From Escarpia spicata (lineage: Eukaryota; Annelida; Polychaeta; Sabellida; Siboglinidae): a stretch of DNA of 64,000 nucleotides. The translations under genes and the position numbers were made by a program. Below, in pieces: positions 1 to 11,402 of the stretch. The stretch is from NCBI GenBank assembly GCA_963995525.1, contig CAXEFP010000001.1, positions 1,578,201 to 1,642,200 on the forward strand, in the 5' to 3' direction. The notes under the pieces are model-generated. The model ran no database searches. It was not told where the DNA came from and saw only the letters and a list, made by a program, of their open reading frames with translations. Position 1 is the first letter of the stretch; each line of letters opens with the position of its first letter.

Positions 1-326
1 ACGTGACGGGGATAAAACGGTAACATGCATTCCCATTTGGGGTTAATCTAGTTATGTGTGTAGCTTGATATCAATCTAGCCTTCGTGAAGATTTGTAACA
101 TGCAAAACTTCTATTTGGGGTAAGACCACATTAAGGATCCTTCCGCCGAAAAAAGTGCACTACAAATACCGTTTTGCTGTGATTTGCATTAATTTTTTTC
201 GAAAACTTTTATATGGGACATGTTTGTCTCGTGAGTACTGAAGGTACTGCTGCTTTAGACAAGAAAAAACATCAAATGGGGATGAGTTTTCACACCTATA
301 ACTTACGTAATATGTTCTTGTAACTT
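1..326 (+). repeat. Reference monomer (class G) defining unit coordinates
   Basis: This first copy fixes the numbering used elsewhere. Landmarks: G-runs at 8-11, 39-42, 117-120 and 278-281; EcoRV palindrome TTGATATCAA at 65-74; BamHI site GGATCC at 135-140; A-tract at 149-154; T-tract at 193-199; palindrome TTACGTAA at 303-310; a 10-bp direct repeat TAACTTACGT at 299-308 and again at 321-330, crossing into the next unit. It belongs to class G (T at 184, A at 204) but has private changes at 109-110 and 210, so it is slightly more diverged than other G copies. The choice of start is arbitrary because the array is tandem. Confidence 0.95.
65..74. other. 10-bp perfect palindrome with EcoRV site, conserved in nearly every unit
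   Basis: TTGATATCAA reads the same on both strands. It is kept in almost all copies. The exceptions I noticed are copies at 979, 13683 and 16941 (C to A in the palindrome) and at 23781 and 29646 (T to C). Its role is unknown; it could be a dimeric protein site or simply inherited sequence. Confidence 0.7.
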
Positions 327-330
327 ACGT
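299..330 (+). repeat. Internal 10-bp direct repeat at the unit boundary
   Basis: TAACTTACGT occurs at 299-308 and 321-330, 22 bp apart, in every unit. The first copy is part of the palindrome TTACGTAA. In most left-hand class D copies, and in some others (for example 37785, 41369 and 59285), G at position 307 is changed to C, which destroys the first copy and the palindrome. It may be a relic of unit formation or a protein-binding pair; the sequence alone does not decide. Confidence 0.65.
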
Positions 331-1956
331 GACGGGGATAAAACGGTAACATGCATTCCCATTTGGGATTAATCTAGTTATGTGTGTAGCTTGATATCAA
401 TCTAGCCTTCGTGAAGATTTGTAACGTGCAAAACATCTATTTGGGGTAAGACCACATTAAGGATCCTTCCGCCGAAAAAAGTGCACTACAAATACCGTTT
501 TGCTGTGATATGCATTAATTTTTTTCGAACACTTTGATATGGGACATGTTTGTCTCGTGAGTACTGAAGGTACTGCTGCTTTAGACAAGAAAAAACTTCA
601 AATGGGGATGAGTTTTCATACCTATAACTTACGTAATGTGTTCTTGTAACTTACGTGACGGGGATAAAACGGTAACATGCATTCCCATTTGGGGTTAATC
701 TAGTTATGTGTGTAGCTTGATATCAATCTAGCCTTCGTGAAGATTTGTAACATGCAAAACATCTATTTGGGGTAAGACCACATTAAGGATCCTTCCGCCG
801 AAAAAAGTGCACTACAAATACCGTTTTGCTGTGATATGCATTAATTTTTTTCGAACATTTTGACATGGGACATGTTTGTCTCGTGAGTACTGAATGTACT
901 GCTGCTTTAGACAAGATAAAACATCAAATGGGGATGAGTTTTCACACCTATAACTTACGTAATATGTTCTTGTAACTTACGTGACGGGGATAAAACGGTA
1001 ACATGCATTCCCATTTGGGGTTAATCTAGTTATGTGTGTAGCTTGATATAAATCTAGCCTTCGTGAAGATTTGTAACATGCAAAACATCTATTTGGGGTA
1101 AGACCACAGTAAGGATCCTTCCGCCGAAAAAAGTGCACTACAAATACCGTTTTGCTGTGATATGCATTAATTTTTTTCGAACATTTTGACATGGGACATG
1201 TTTGTCTCGTGAGTACTGAATGTACTGCTGCTTTAGACAAGATAAAACATCAAATGGGGATGAGTTTTCACACCTATAACTTACGTAATATGTTCTTGTA
1301 ACTTACGTGACGGGGATAAAACGGTAACATGCATTCCCATTTGGGGTTAATCTAGTTATGTGTGTAGCTTGATATCAATCTAGCCTTCGTGAAGATTTGT
1401 AACGTGCAAAACATCTATTTGGGGTAAGACCACATTAAAGATCATTCCGCCGAAAAAAGTGCACTACAAATACCGTTTTGCTGTGATATACATTAATTTG
1501 TTTCGAACACTTTGATATGGGACATGTTTGTCTCGTGAGTACTGAAGGTACTGCTGCTTTAGACAAGAAAAAACTTCAAATGGGGATGAGTTTTCACACC
1601 TATAACTTACGTAATATGTTCTTGTAACTTACGTGACGGGGATAAAACGGTAACATGCATTCCCATTTGGGGTTAATCTAGTTATGTGTGTAGCTTGATA
1701 TCAATCTAGCCTTCGTGAAGATTTTTAACATGCAAAACATCTATTTGGGGTAAGACCACAGTAAGGATCCTTCCGCCGAAAAAAGTGCACTACAAATACC
1801 GTTTTGCTGTGATATGTATTAATTTTTTTCGAACACTTTGATATGGGACATGTTTGTCTCGTGAGTACTGAAGGTACTGCTGCTTTAGACAAGAAAAAAC
1901 ATCAAATGGGGATGAGTTTTCACACCTATAACTTACGTAATATGTTCTTGTAACTT

Positions 1957-4900
1957 ACGTGACGGGGATAAAACGGTAACATGCATTCCCATTTGGGGTT
2001 AATCTAGTTATGTGTGTAGCTTGATATCAATCTAGCCTTCGTGAAGATTTGTAACATGCAAAACATCTATTTGGGGTAAGACCACATTAAGGATCCTTCC
2101 GCCGAAAAAAGTGCACTACAAATACCGTTTTGCTGTGATTTGCATTAATTTTTTTCGAAAACTTTGATATGGGACATGTTTGTCTCGTGAGTACTGAAGG
2201 TACTGCTGCTTTAGACAAGAAAAAACTTCAAATGGGGATGAGTTTTCACACCTATAACTTACGTAATATGTTCTTGTAACTTACGTGACGGGGATAAAAC
2301 GGTAACATGCATTCCCATTTGGGATTAATCTAGTTATGTGTGTAGCTTGATATCAATCTAGCCTTCGTGAAGATTTGTAACGTGCAAAACATCTATTTGG
2401 GGTAAGACCACATTAAGGATCCTTCCGCCGAAAAAAGTGCACTACAAATACCGTTTTGCTGTGATATGCATTAATTTTTTTCGAACACTTTGATATGGGA
2501 CATGTTTGTCTCGTGAGTACTGAAGGTACTGCTGCTTTAGACAAGAAAAAACTTCAAATGGGGATGAGTTTTCATACCTATAACTTACGTAATGTGTTCT
2601 TGTAACTTACGTGACGGGGATAAAACGGTAACATGCATTCCCATTTGGGGTTAATCTAGTTATGTGTGTAGCTTGATATCAATCTAGCCTTCGTGAAGAT
2701 TTGTAACATGCAAAACATCTATTTGGGGTAAGACCACATTAAGGATCCTTCCGCCGAAAAAAGTGCACTACAAATATTTTTTGCTGTGATATGCATTAAT
2801 TTTTTTCGAACATTTTGACATGGGACATGTTTGTCTCGTGAGTACTGAATGTACTGCTGCTTTAGACAAGATAAAACATCAAATGGGGATGAGTTTTCAC
2901 ACCTATAACTTACGTAATATGTTCTTGTAACTTACGTGACGGGGATAAAACGGTAACATGCATTCCCATTTGGGGTTAATCTAGTTATGTGTGTAGCTTG
3001 ATATCAATCTAGCCTTCGTGAAGATTTGTAACATGCAAAACATCTATTTGGGGTAAGACCACAGTAAGGATCCTTCCGCCGAAAAAAGTGCACTACAAAT
3101 ACCGTTTTGCTGTGATATGCATTAATTTTTTTCGAACATTTTGACATGGGACATGTTTGTCTCGTGAGTACTGAATGTACTGCTGCTTTAGACAAGATAA
3201 AACATCAAATGGGGATGAGTTTTCACACCTATAACTTACGTAATATGTTCTTGTAACTTACGTGACGGGGATAAAACGGTAACATGCATTCCCATTTGGG
3301 GTTAATCTAGTTATGTGTGTAGCTTGATATCAATCTAGCCTTCGTGAAGATTTGTAACATGCAAAACATCTATTTGGGGTAAGACCACAGTAAGGATCCT
3401 TCCGCCGAAAAAAGTGCACTACAAATACCGTTTTGCTGTGATATGCATTAATTTGTTTCGAACATTTTGACATGGGACATGTTTGTCTCGTGAGTACTGA
3501 ATGTACTGCTGCTTTAGACAAGATAAAACATCAAATGGGGATGAGTTTTCACACCTATAACTTACGTAATATGTTCTTGTAACTTACGTGACGGGGATAA
3601 AACGGTAACATGCATTCCCATTTGGGGTTAATCTAATTATGTGTGTAGCTTGATATCAATCTACCCTTCGTGAAGATTTGTAACATGCAAAACATCTATT
3701 TGGGTAAGACCACATTAAGGATCCTTCCGCCGAAAAAAGTGCACTACAAATACCGTTTTGCTGTGATATGCATTAATTGTTTTCGAACATTTTGACATGG
3801 GACATGTTTGTCTCGTGAGTACTGAATGTACTGCTGCTTTAGACAAGATAAAACATCAAATGGGGATGAGTTTTCACACCTATAACTTACGTAATATGTT
3901 CTTGTAACTTACGTGACGGGGATAAAACGGTAACATGCATTCCCATTTGGGGTTAATCTAGTTATGTGTGTAGCTTGATATCAATCTAGCCTTCGTGAAG
4001 ATTTGTAACGTGCAAAACATATATTTGGGGTAAGACCACATTAAAGATCATTCCGCCGAAAAAAGTGCACTACAAATACCGTTTTGCTGTGATATACATT
4101 AATTTGTTTCGAACACTTTGATATGGGACATGTTTGTCTCGTGAGTACTGAAGGTACTGCTGCTTTAGACAAGAAAAAACTTCAAATGGGGATGAGTTTT
4201 CACACCTATAACTTACGTAATATGTTCTTGTAACTTACGTGACGGGGATAAAACGGTAACATGCATTCCCATTTGGGGTTAATCTAGTTATGTGTGTAGC
4301 TTGATATCAATCTACCCTTCGTGAAGATTTGTAACATGCAAAACATCTATTTGGGTAAGACCACATTAAGGATCCTTCCGCCGAAAAAAGTGCACTACAA
4401 ATACCGTTTTGCTGTGATATGCATTAATTTTTTTCGAACATTTTGACATGGGACATGTTTGTCTCGTGAGTACTGAATGTACTGCTGCTTTAGACAAGAT
4501 AAAACATCAAATGGGGATGAGTTTTCACACCTATAACTTACGTAATATGTTCTTGTAACTTACGTGACGGGGATAAAACGGTAACATGCATTCCCATTTG
4601 GGTTTAATCTAGTTATGTGTGTAGCTTGATATCAATCTTGCCTTCGTGAAGATTTGTAACATGCAAAACATATATTTTGGGTAAGACCACATTAAATATC
4701 CTTCCGCCGAAAAAAGTGCATTACAAATACCGTTTTGCTGTGATATGCATTAATTTTTTTCGAACACTTTGATATGGGACATGTTTGTCTCGTGAGTACT
4801 GAAGGTACTGCTGCTTTAGACAAGATAAAACATCAAATGGGGATGAGTTTTCACACCTATAACTTACCTAATATGTTCTTGTAACTTACGTGACGGGGAT

Positions 4901-5213
4901 AAAACGGTAACATGCATTCCCATTTGGGGTTAATCTAGTTATGTGAGTAACTTGATATCAATCTAGCCTTCGTGAAGATTTGTAACGTGCAAAACATCTA
5001 TTTGGGGTAAGACCACATTAAAGATCCTTCCGCCGAAAAAAGTGCACTACAAATACCGTTTTGCTGTGATATGCATTAATTTTTTTCGAACACTTTGATA
5101 TGGGACATGTTTGTCTCGTGAGTACTGAAGGTACTGCTGCTTTAGACAAGAAAAAACTTCAAATGGGGATGAGTTTTCACACCTATAACTTACGTAATAT
5201 GTTCTTGTAACTT
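1957..5213 (+). repeat. 10-monomer HOR block, first copy (G H A' A A B C B D E)
   Basis: Unit starts are 1957 G, 2283 H, 2609 A', 2934 A, 3260 A, 3586 B, 3911 C, 4237 B, 4562 D and 4888 E. The same order returns 5537 bp downstream at 7494-10750 with shared private changes: the altered ATTTTTT stretch in the A' copies (2775 and 8312 regions), the TTTGTTTCG stretch in the second A, the ATATATTT stretch in the C copies at 3911 and 9448, and GTGAGTAAC in the E copies. I noticed only isolated differences, for example CTAATT against CTAGTT in the B copies at 3586 and 9123. The duplication is therefore recent. Confidence 0.9.
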
Positions 5214-5539
5214 ACGTGACGGGGATAAAACGGTAACATGCATTCCCATTTGGGGTTAATCTAGTTATGTGTGTAGCTTGATATCAATCTAGCCTTCGTG
5301 AAGATTTTTAACATGCAAAACATCTATTTGGGGTAAGACCACAGTAAGGATCCTTCCGCCGAAAAAAGTGCACTACAAATACCGTTTTGCTGTGATATGT
5401 ATTAATTTTTTTCGAACACTTTGATATGGGACATGTTTGTCTCGTGAGTACTGAATGTACTGCTGCTTTAGACAAGAAAAAACTTCAAATGGGGATGAGT
5501 TTTCACACCTATAACTTACGTAATATGTTCTTGTAACTT
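3586..5539 (+). repeat. 6-monomer tandem duplication, left copy (B C B D E F)
   Basis: Starts are 3586 B, 3911 C, 4237 B, 4562 D, 4888 E and 5214 F. The same six classes follow directly at 5540-7493, an offset of 1954 bp. Both E copies carry the rare GTGAGTAAC variant and both first B copies carry TTGTTTTCG. This block overlaps the end of the 10-monomer block starting at 1957, so the two duplications are nested. Confidence 0.87.
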
Positions 5540-7493
5540 ACGTGACGGGGATAAAACGGTAACATGCATTCCCATTTGGGGTTAATCTAGTTATGTGTGT
5601 AGCTTGATATCAATCTACCCTTCGTGAAGATTTGTAACATGCAAAACATCTATTTGGGTAAGACCACATTAAGGATCCTTCCGCCGAAAAAAGTGCACTA
5701 CAAATACCGTTTTGCTGTGATATGCATTAATTGTTTTCGAACATTTTGACATGGGACATGTTTGTCTCGTGAGTACTGAATGTACTGCTGCTTTAGACAA
5801 GATAAAACATCAAATGGGGATGAGTTTTCACACCTATAACTTACGTAATATGTTCTTGTAACTTACGTGACGGGGATAAAACGGTAACATGCATTCCCAT
5901 TTGGGGTTAATCTAGTTATGTGTGTAGCTTGATATCAATCTAGCCTTCGTGAAGATTTGTAACGTGCAAAACATCTATTTGGGGTAAGACCACATTAAAG
6001 ATCATTCCGCCGAAAAAAGTGCACTACAAATACCGTTTTGCTGTGATATACATTAATTTGTTTCGAACACTTTGATATGGGACATGTTTGTCTCGTGAGT
6101 ACTGAAGGTACTGCTGCTTTAGACAAGAAAAAACTTCAAATGGGGATGAGTTTTCACACCTATAACTTACGTAATATGTTCTTGTAACTTACGTGACGGG
6201 GATAAAACGGTAACATGCATTCCCATTTGGGGTTAATCTAGTTATGTGTGTAGCTTGATATCAATCTACCCTTCGTGAAGATTTGTAACATGCAAAACAT
6301 CTATTTGGGTAAGACCACATTAAGGATCCTTCCGCCGAAAAAAGTGCACTACAAATACCGTTTTGCTGTGATATGCATTAATTTTTTTCGAACATTTTGA
6401 CATGGGACATGTTTGTCTCGTGAGTACTGAATGTACTGCTGCTTTAGACAAGATAAAACATCAAATGGGGATGAGTTTTCACACCTATAACTTACGTAAT
6501 ATGTTCTTGTAACTTACGTGACGGGGATAAAACGGTAACATGCATTCCCATTTGGGGTTAATCTAGTTATGTGTGTAGCTTGATATCAATCTTGCCTTCT
6601 TGAAGATTTGTAACATGCAAAACATATATTTTGGGTAAGACCACATTAAATATCCTTCCGCCGAAAAAAGTGCATTACAAATACCGTTTTGCTGTGATAT
6701 GCATTAATTTTTTTCGAACACTTTGATATGGGACATGTTTGTCTCGTGAGTACTGAAGGTACTGCTGCTTTAGACAAGATAAAACATCAAATGGGAATGA
6801 GTTTTCACACCTATAACTTACCTAATATGTTCTTGTAACTTACGTGACGGGGATAAAACGGTAACATGCATTCCCATTTGGGGTTAATCTAGTTATGTGA
6901 GTAACTTGATATCAATCTAGCCTTCGTGAAGATTTGTAACGTGCAAAACATCTATTTGGGGTAAGACCACATTAAAGATCCTTCCGCCGAAAAAAGTGCA
7001 CTACAAATACCGTTTTGCTGTGATATGCATTAATTTTTTTCGAACACTTTGATATGGGACATGTTTGTCTCGTGAGTACTGAAGGTACTGCTGCTTTAGA
7101 CAAGAAAAAACTTCAAATGGGGATGAGTTTTCACACCTATAACTTACGTAATATGTTCTTGTAACTTACGTGACGGGGATAAAACGGTAACATGCATTCC
7201 CATTTGGGGTTAATCTAGTTATGTGTGTAGCTTGATATCAATCTAGCCTTCGTGAAGATTTTTAACATGCAAAACATCTATTTGGGGTAAGACCACAGTA
7301 AGGATCCTTCCGCCGAAAAAAGTGCACTACAAATACCGTTTTGCTGTGATATGTATTAATTTTTTTCGAACACTTTGATATAGGACATGTTTGTCTCGTG
7401 AGTACTGAAGGTACTGCTGCTTTAGACAAGAAAAAACTTCAAATGGGGATGAGTTTTCACACCTATAACTTACGTAATATGTTCTTGTAACTT
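5540..7493 (+). repeat. 6-monomer tandem duplication, right copy (B C B D E F)
   Basis: Starts are 5540 B, 5865 C, 6191 B, 6516 D, 6842 E and 7168 F. It repeats 3586-5539 with few differences: CTTCTTGAAG in D at 6516, and ATAGGAC with G at unit position 243 in F at 7168 (T in the F at 5214). It sits between the two copies of the 10-monomer block. Confidence 0.87.
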
Positions 7494-10400
7494 ACGTGAC
7501 GGGGATAAAACGGTAACATGCATTCCCATTTGGGGTTAATCTAGTTATGTGTGTAGCTTGATATCAATCTAGCCTTCGTGAAGATTTGTAACATGCAAAA
7601 CATCTATTTGGGGTAAGACCACATTAAGGATCCTTCCGCCGAAAAAAGTGCACTACAAATACCGTTTTGCTGTGATTTGCATTAATTTTTTTCGAAAACT
7701 TTGATATGGGACATGTTTGTCTCGTGAGTACTGAAGGTACTGCTGCTTTAGACAAGAAAAAACTTCAAATGGGGATGAGTTTTCACACCTATAACTTACG
7801 TAATATGTTCTTGTAACTTACGTGACGGGGATAAAACGGTAACATGCATTCCCATTTGGGATTAATCTAGTTATGTGTGTAGCTTGATATCAATCTAGCC
7901 TTCGTGAAGATTTGTAACGTGCAAAACATCTATTTGGGGTAAGACCACATTAAGGATCCTTCCGCCGAAAAAAGTGCACTACAAATACCGTTTTGCTGTG
8001 ATATGCATTAATTTTTTTCGAACACTTTGATATGGGACATGTTTGTCTCGTGAGTACTGAAGGTACTGCTGCTTTAGACAAGAAAAAACTTCAAATGGGG
8101 ATGAGTTTTCATACCTATAACTTACGTAATGTGTTCTTGTAACTTACGTGACGGGGATAAAACGGTAACATGCATTCCCATTTGGGGTTAATCTAGTTAT
8201 GTGTGTAGCTTGATATCAATCTAGCCTTCGTGAAGATTTGTAACATGCAAAACATCTATTTGGGGTAAGACCACATTAAGGATCCTTCCGCCGAAAAAAG
8301 TGCACTACAAATATTTTTTGCTGTGATATGCATTAATTTTTTTCGAACATTTTGACATGGGACATGTTTGTCTCGTGAGTACTGAATGTACTGCTGCTTT
8401 AGACAAGATAAAACATCAAATGGGGATGAGTTTTCACACCTATAACTTACGTAATATGTTCTTGTAACTTACGTGACGGGGATAAAACGGTAACATGCAT
8501 TCCCATTTGGGGTTAATCTAGTTATGTGTGTAGCTTGATATCAATCTAGCCTTCGTGAAGATTTGTAACATGCAAAACATCTATTTGGGGTAAGACCACA
8601 GTAAGGATCCTTCCGCCGAAAAAAGTGCACTACAAATACCGTTTTGCTGTGATATGCATTAATTTTTTTCGAACATTTTGACATGGGACATGTTTGTCTC
8701 GTGAGTACTGAATGTACTGCTGCTTTAGACAAGATAAAACATCAAATGGGGATGAGTTTTCACACCTATAACTTACGTAATATGTTCTTGTAACTTACGT
8801 GACGGGGATAAAACGGTAACATGCATTCCCATTTGGGGTTAATCTAGTTATGTGTGTAGCTTGATATCAATCTAGCCTTCGTGAAGATTTGTAACATGCA
8901 AAACATCTATTTGGGGTAAGACCACAGTAAGGATCCTTCCGCCGAAAAAAGTGCACTACAAATACCGTTTTGCTGTGATATGCATTAATTTGTTTCGAAC
9001 ATTTTGACATGGGACATGTTTGTCTCGTGAGTACTGAATGTACTGCTGCTTTAGACAAGATAAAACATCAAATGGGGATGAGTTTTCACACCTATAACTT
9101 ACGTAATATGTTCTTGTAACTTACGTGACGGGGATAAAACGGTAACATGCATTCCCATTTGGGGTTAATCTAGTTATGTGTGTAGCTTGATATCAATCTA
9201 CCCTTCGTGAAGATTTGTAACATGCAAAACATCTATTTGGGTAAGACCACATTAAGGATCCTTCCGCCGAAAAAAGTGCACTACAAATACCGTTTTGCTG
9301 TGATATGCATTAATTGTTTTCGAACATTTTGACATGGGACATGTTTGTCTCGTGAGTACTGAATGTACTGCTGCTTTAGACAAGATAAAACATCAAATGG
9401 GGATGAGTTTTCACACCTATAACTTACGTAATATGTTCTTGTAACTTACGTGACGGGGATAAAACGGTAACATGCATTCCCATTTGGGGTTAATCTAGTT
9501 ATGTGTGTAGCTTGATATCAATCTAGCCTTCGTGAAGATTTGTAACGTGCAAAACATATATTTGGGGTAAGACCACATTAAAGATCATTCCGCCGAAAAA
9601 AGTGCACTACAAATACCGTTTTGCTGTGATATACATTAATTTGTTTCGAACACTTTGATATGGGACATGTTTGTCTCGTGAGTACTGAAGGTACTGCTGC
9701 TTTAGACAAGAAAAAACTTCAAATGGGGATGAGTTTTCACACCTATAACTTACGTAATATGTTCTTGTAACTTACGTGACGGGGATAAAACGGTAACATG
9801 CATTCCCATTTGGGGTTAATCTAGTTATGTGTGTAGCTTGATATCAATCTACCCTTCGTGAAGATTTGTAACATGCAAAACATCTATTTGGGTAAGACCA
9901 CATTAAGGATCCTTCCGCCGAAAAAAGTGCACTACAAATACCGTTTTGCTGTGATATGCATTAATTTTTTTCGAACATTTTGACATGGGACATGTTTGTC
10001 TCGTGAGTACTGAATGTACTGCTGCTTTAGACAAGATAAAACATCAAATGGGGATGAGTTTTCACACCTATAACTTACGTAATATGTTCTTGTAACTTAC
10101 GTGACGGGGATAAAACGGTAACATGCATTCCCATTTGGGGTTAATCTAGTTATGTGTGTAGCTTGATATCAATCTTGCCTTCGTGAAGATTTGTAACATG
10201 CAAAACATATATTTTGGGTAAGACCACATTAAATATCCTTCCGCCGAAAAAAGTGCATTACAAATACCGTTTTGCTGTGATATGCATTAATTTTTTTCGA
10301 ACACTTTGATATGGGACATGTTTGTCTCGTGAGTACTGAAGGTACTGCTGCTTTAGACAAGATAAAACATCAAATGGGGATGAGTTTTCACACCTATAAC

Positions 10401-10750
10401 TTACCTAATATGTTCTTGTAACTTACGTGACGGGGATAAAACGGTAACATGCATTCCCATTTGGGGTTAATCTAGTTATGTGAGTAACTTGATATCAATC
10501 TAGCCTTCGTGAAGATTTGTAACGTGCAAAACATCTATTTGGGGTAAGACCACATTAAAGATCCTTCCGCCGAAAAAAGTGCACTACAAATACCGTTTTG
10601 CTGTGATATGCATTAATTTTTTTCGAACACTTTGATATGGGACATGTTTGTCTCGTGAGTACTGAAGGTACTGCTGCTTTAGACAAGAAAAAACTTCAAA
10701 TGGGGATGAGTTTTCACACCTATAACTTACGTAATATGTTCTTGTAACTT
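7494..10750 (+). repeat. 10-monomer HOR block, second copy (G H A' A A B C B D E)
   Basis: Starts are 7494 G, 7820 H, 8146 A', 8471 A, 8797 A, 9123 B, 9448 C, 9774 B, 10099 D and 10425 E. It matches 1957-5213 at an offset of 5537 bp. Two of the class A units keep the minus-strand frame open in both copies. Confidence 0.9.
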
Positions 10751-11402
10751 ACGTGACGGGGATAAAACGGTAACATGCATTCCCATTTGGGGTTAATCTA
10801 GTTATGTGTGTAGCTTGATATCAATCTAGCCTTCGTGAAGATTTTTAACATGCAAAACATCTATTTGGGGTAAGACCACATTAAGGATCCTTCCGCCGAA
10901 AAAAGTGCACTACAAATACCGTTTTGCTGTGATATGCATTAATTTTTTTCGAACATTTTGACATGGGACATGTTTGTCTCGTGAGTACTGAATGTACTGC
11001 TGCTTTAGACAAGATAAAACATCAAATGGGGATGAGTTTTCACACCTATAACTTACGTAATATGTTCTTGTAACTTACGTGACGGGGATAAAACGGTAAC
11101 ATGCATTCCCATTTGGGGTTAATCTAGTTATGTGTGTAGCTTGATATCAATCTAGCCTTCGTGAAGATTTTTAACATGCAAAACATCTATTTGGGGTAAG
11201 ACCACAGTAAGGATCCTTCCGCCGAAAAAAGTGCACTACAAATACCGTTTTGCTGTGATATGTATTAATTTTTTTCGAACACTTTGATATGGGACATGTT
11301 TGTCTCGTGAGTACTGAAGGTACTGCTGCTTTAGACAAGAAAAAACTTCAAATGGGGATGAGTTTTCACACCTATAACTTACGTAATATGTTCTTGTAAC
11401 TT
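10751..11402 (+). repeat. Monomers 34-35: F/K chimera followed by F
   Basis: The unit at 10751 has the class F sites near its start (G at 79, T at 95) but T at 131 and a K/A'-like 3' part (T at 206, T at 243, GATAAAAC). The unit at 11077 is a normal F. The first is best read as a recombinant or conversion product at the edge of an HOR block. Confidence 0.75.

Larger units (their letters stand above)
1..1956 (+). repeat. Monomers 1-6: class order G H A' A C F
   Basis: Unit starts are 1 (G), 327 (H), 653 (A'), 979 (A), 1305 (C) and 1631 (F). The G-H-A'-A run returns at 1957 and 7494, so this is probably the shortened end of another HOR copy reaching in from the left. The A copy at 979 has a private C to A change in its EcoRV palindrome, which also lengthens the accidental minus-strand reading frame to 87 codons. 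The A' copy at 653 lacks the 1-bp deletion seen in the A' copies at 2609 and 8146. Confidence 0.85.

Noticed and set aside
82..98. CENP-B box-like site around CTTCGTGAAG
   Set aside because: Only the TTCG core fits; the required A and the CGGG part of the 17-bp box are absent.
198..206. Pol III B-box-like TTCGAA in the T-tract region
   Set aside because: The flanking GG and CC and an upstream A-box are missing, so this is chance similarity.
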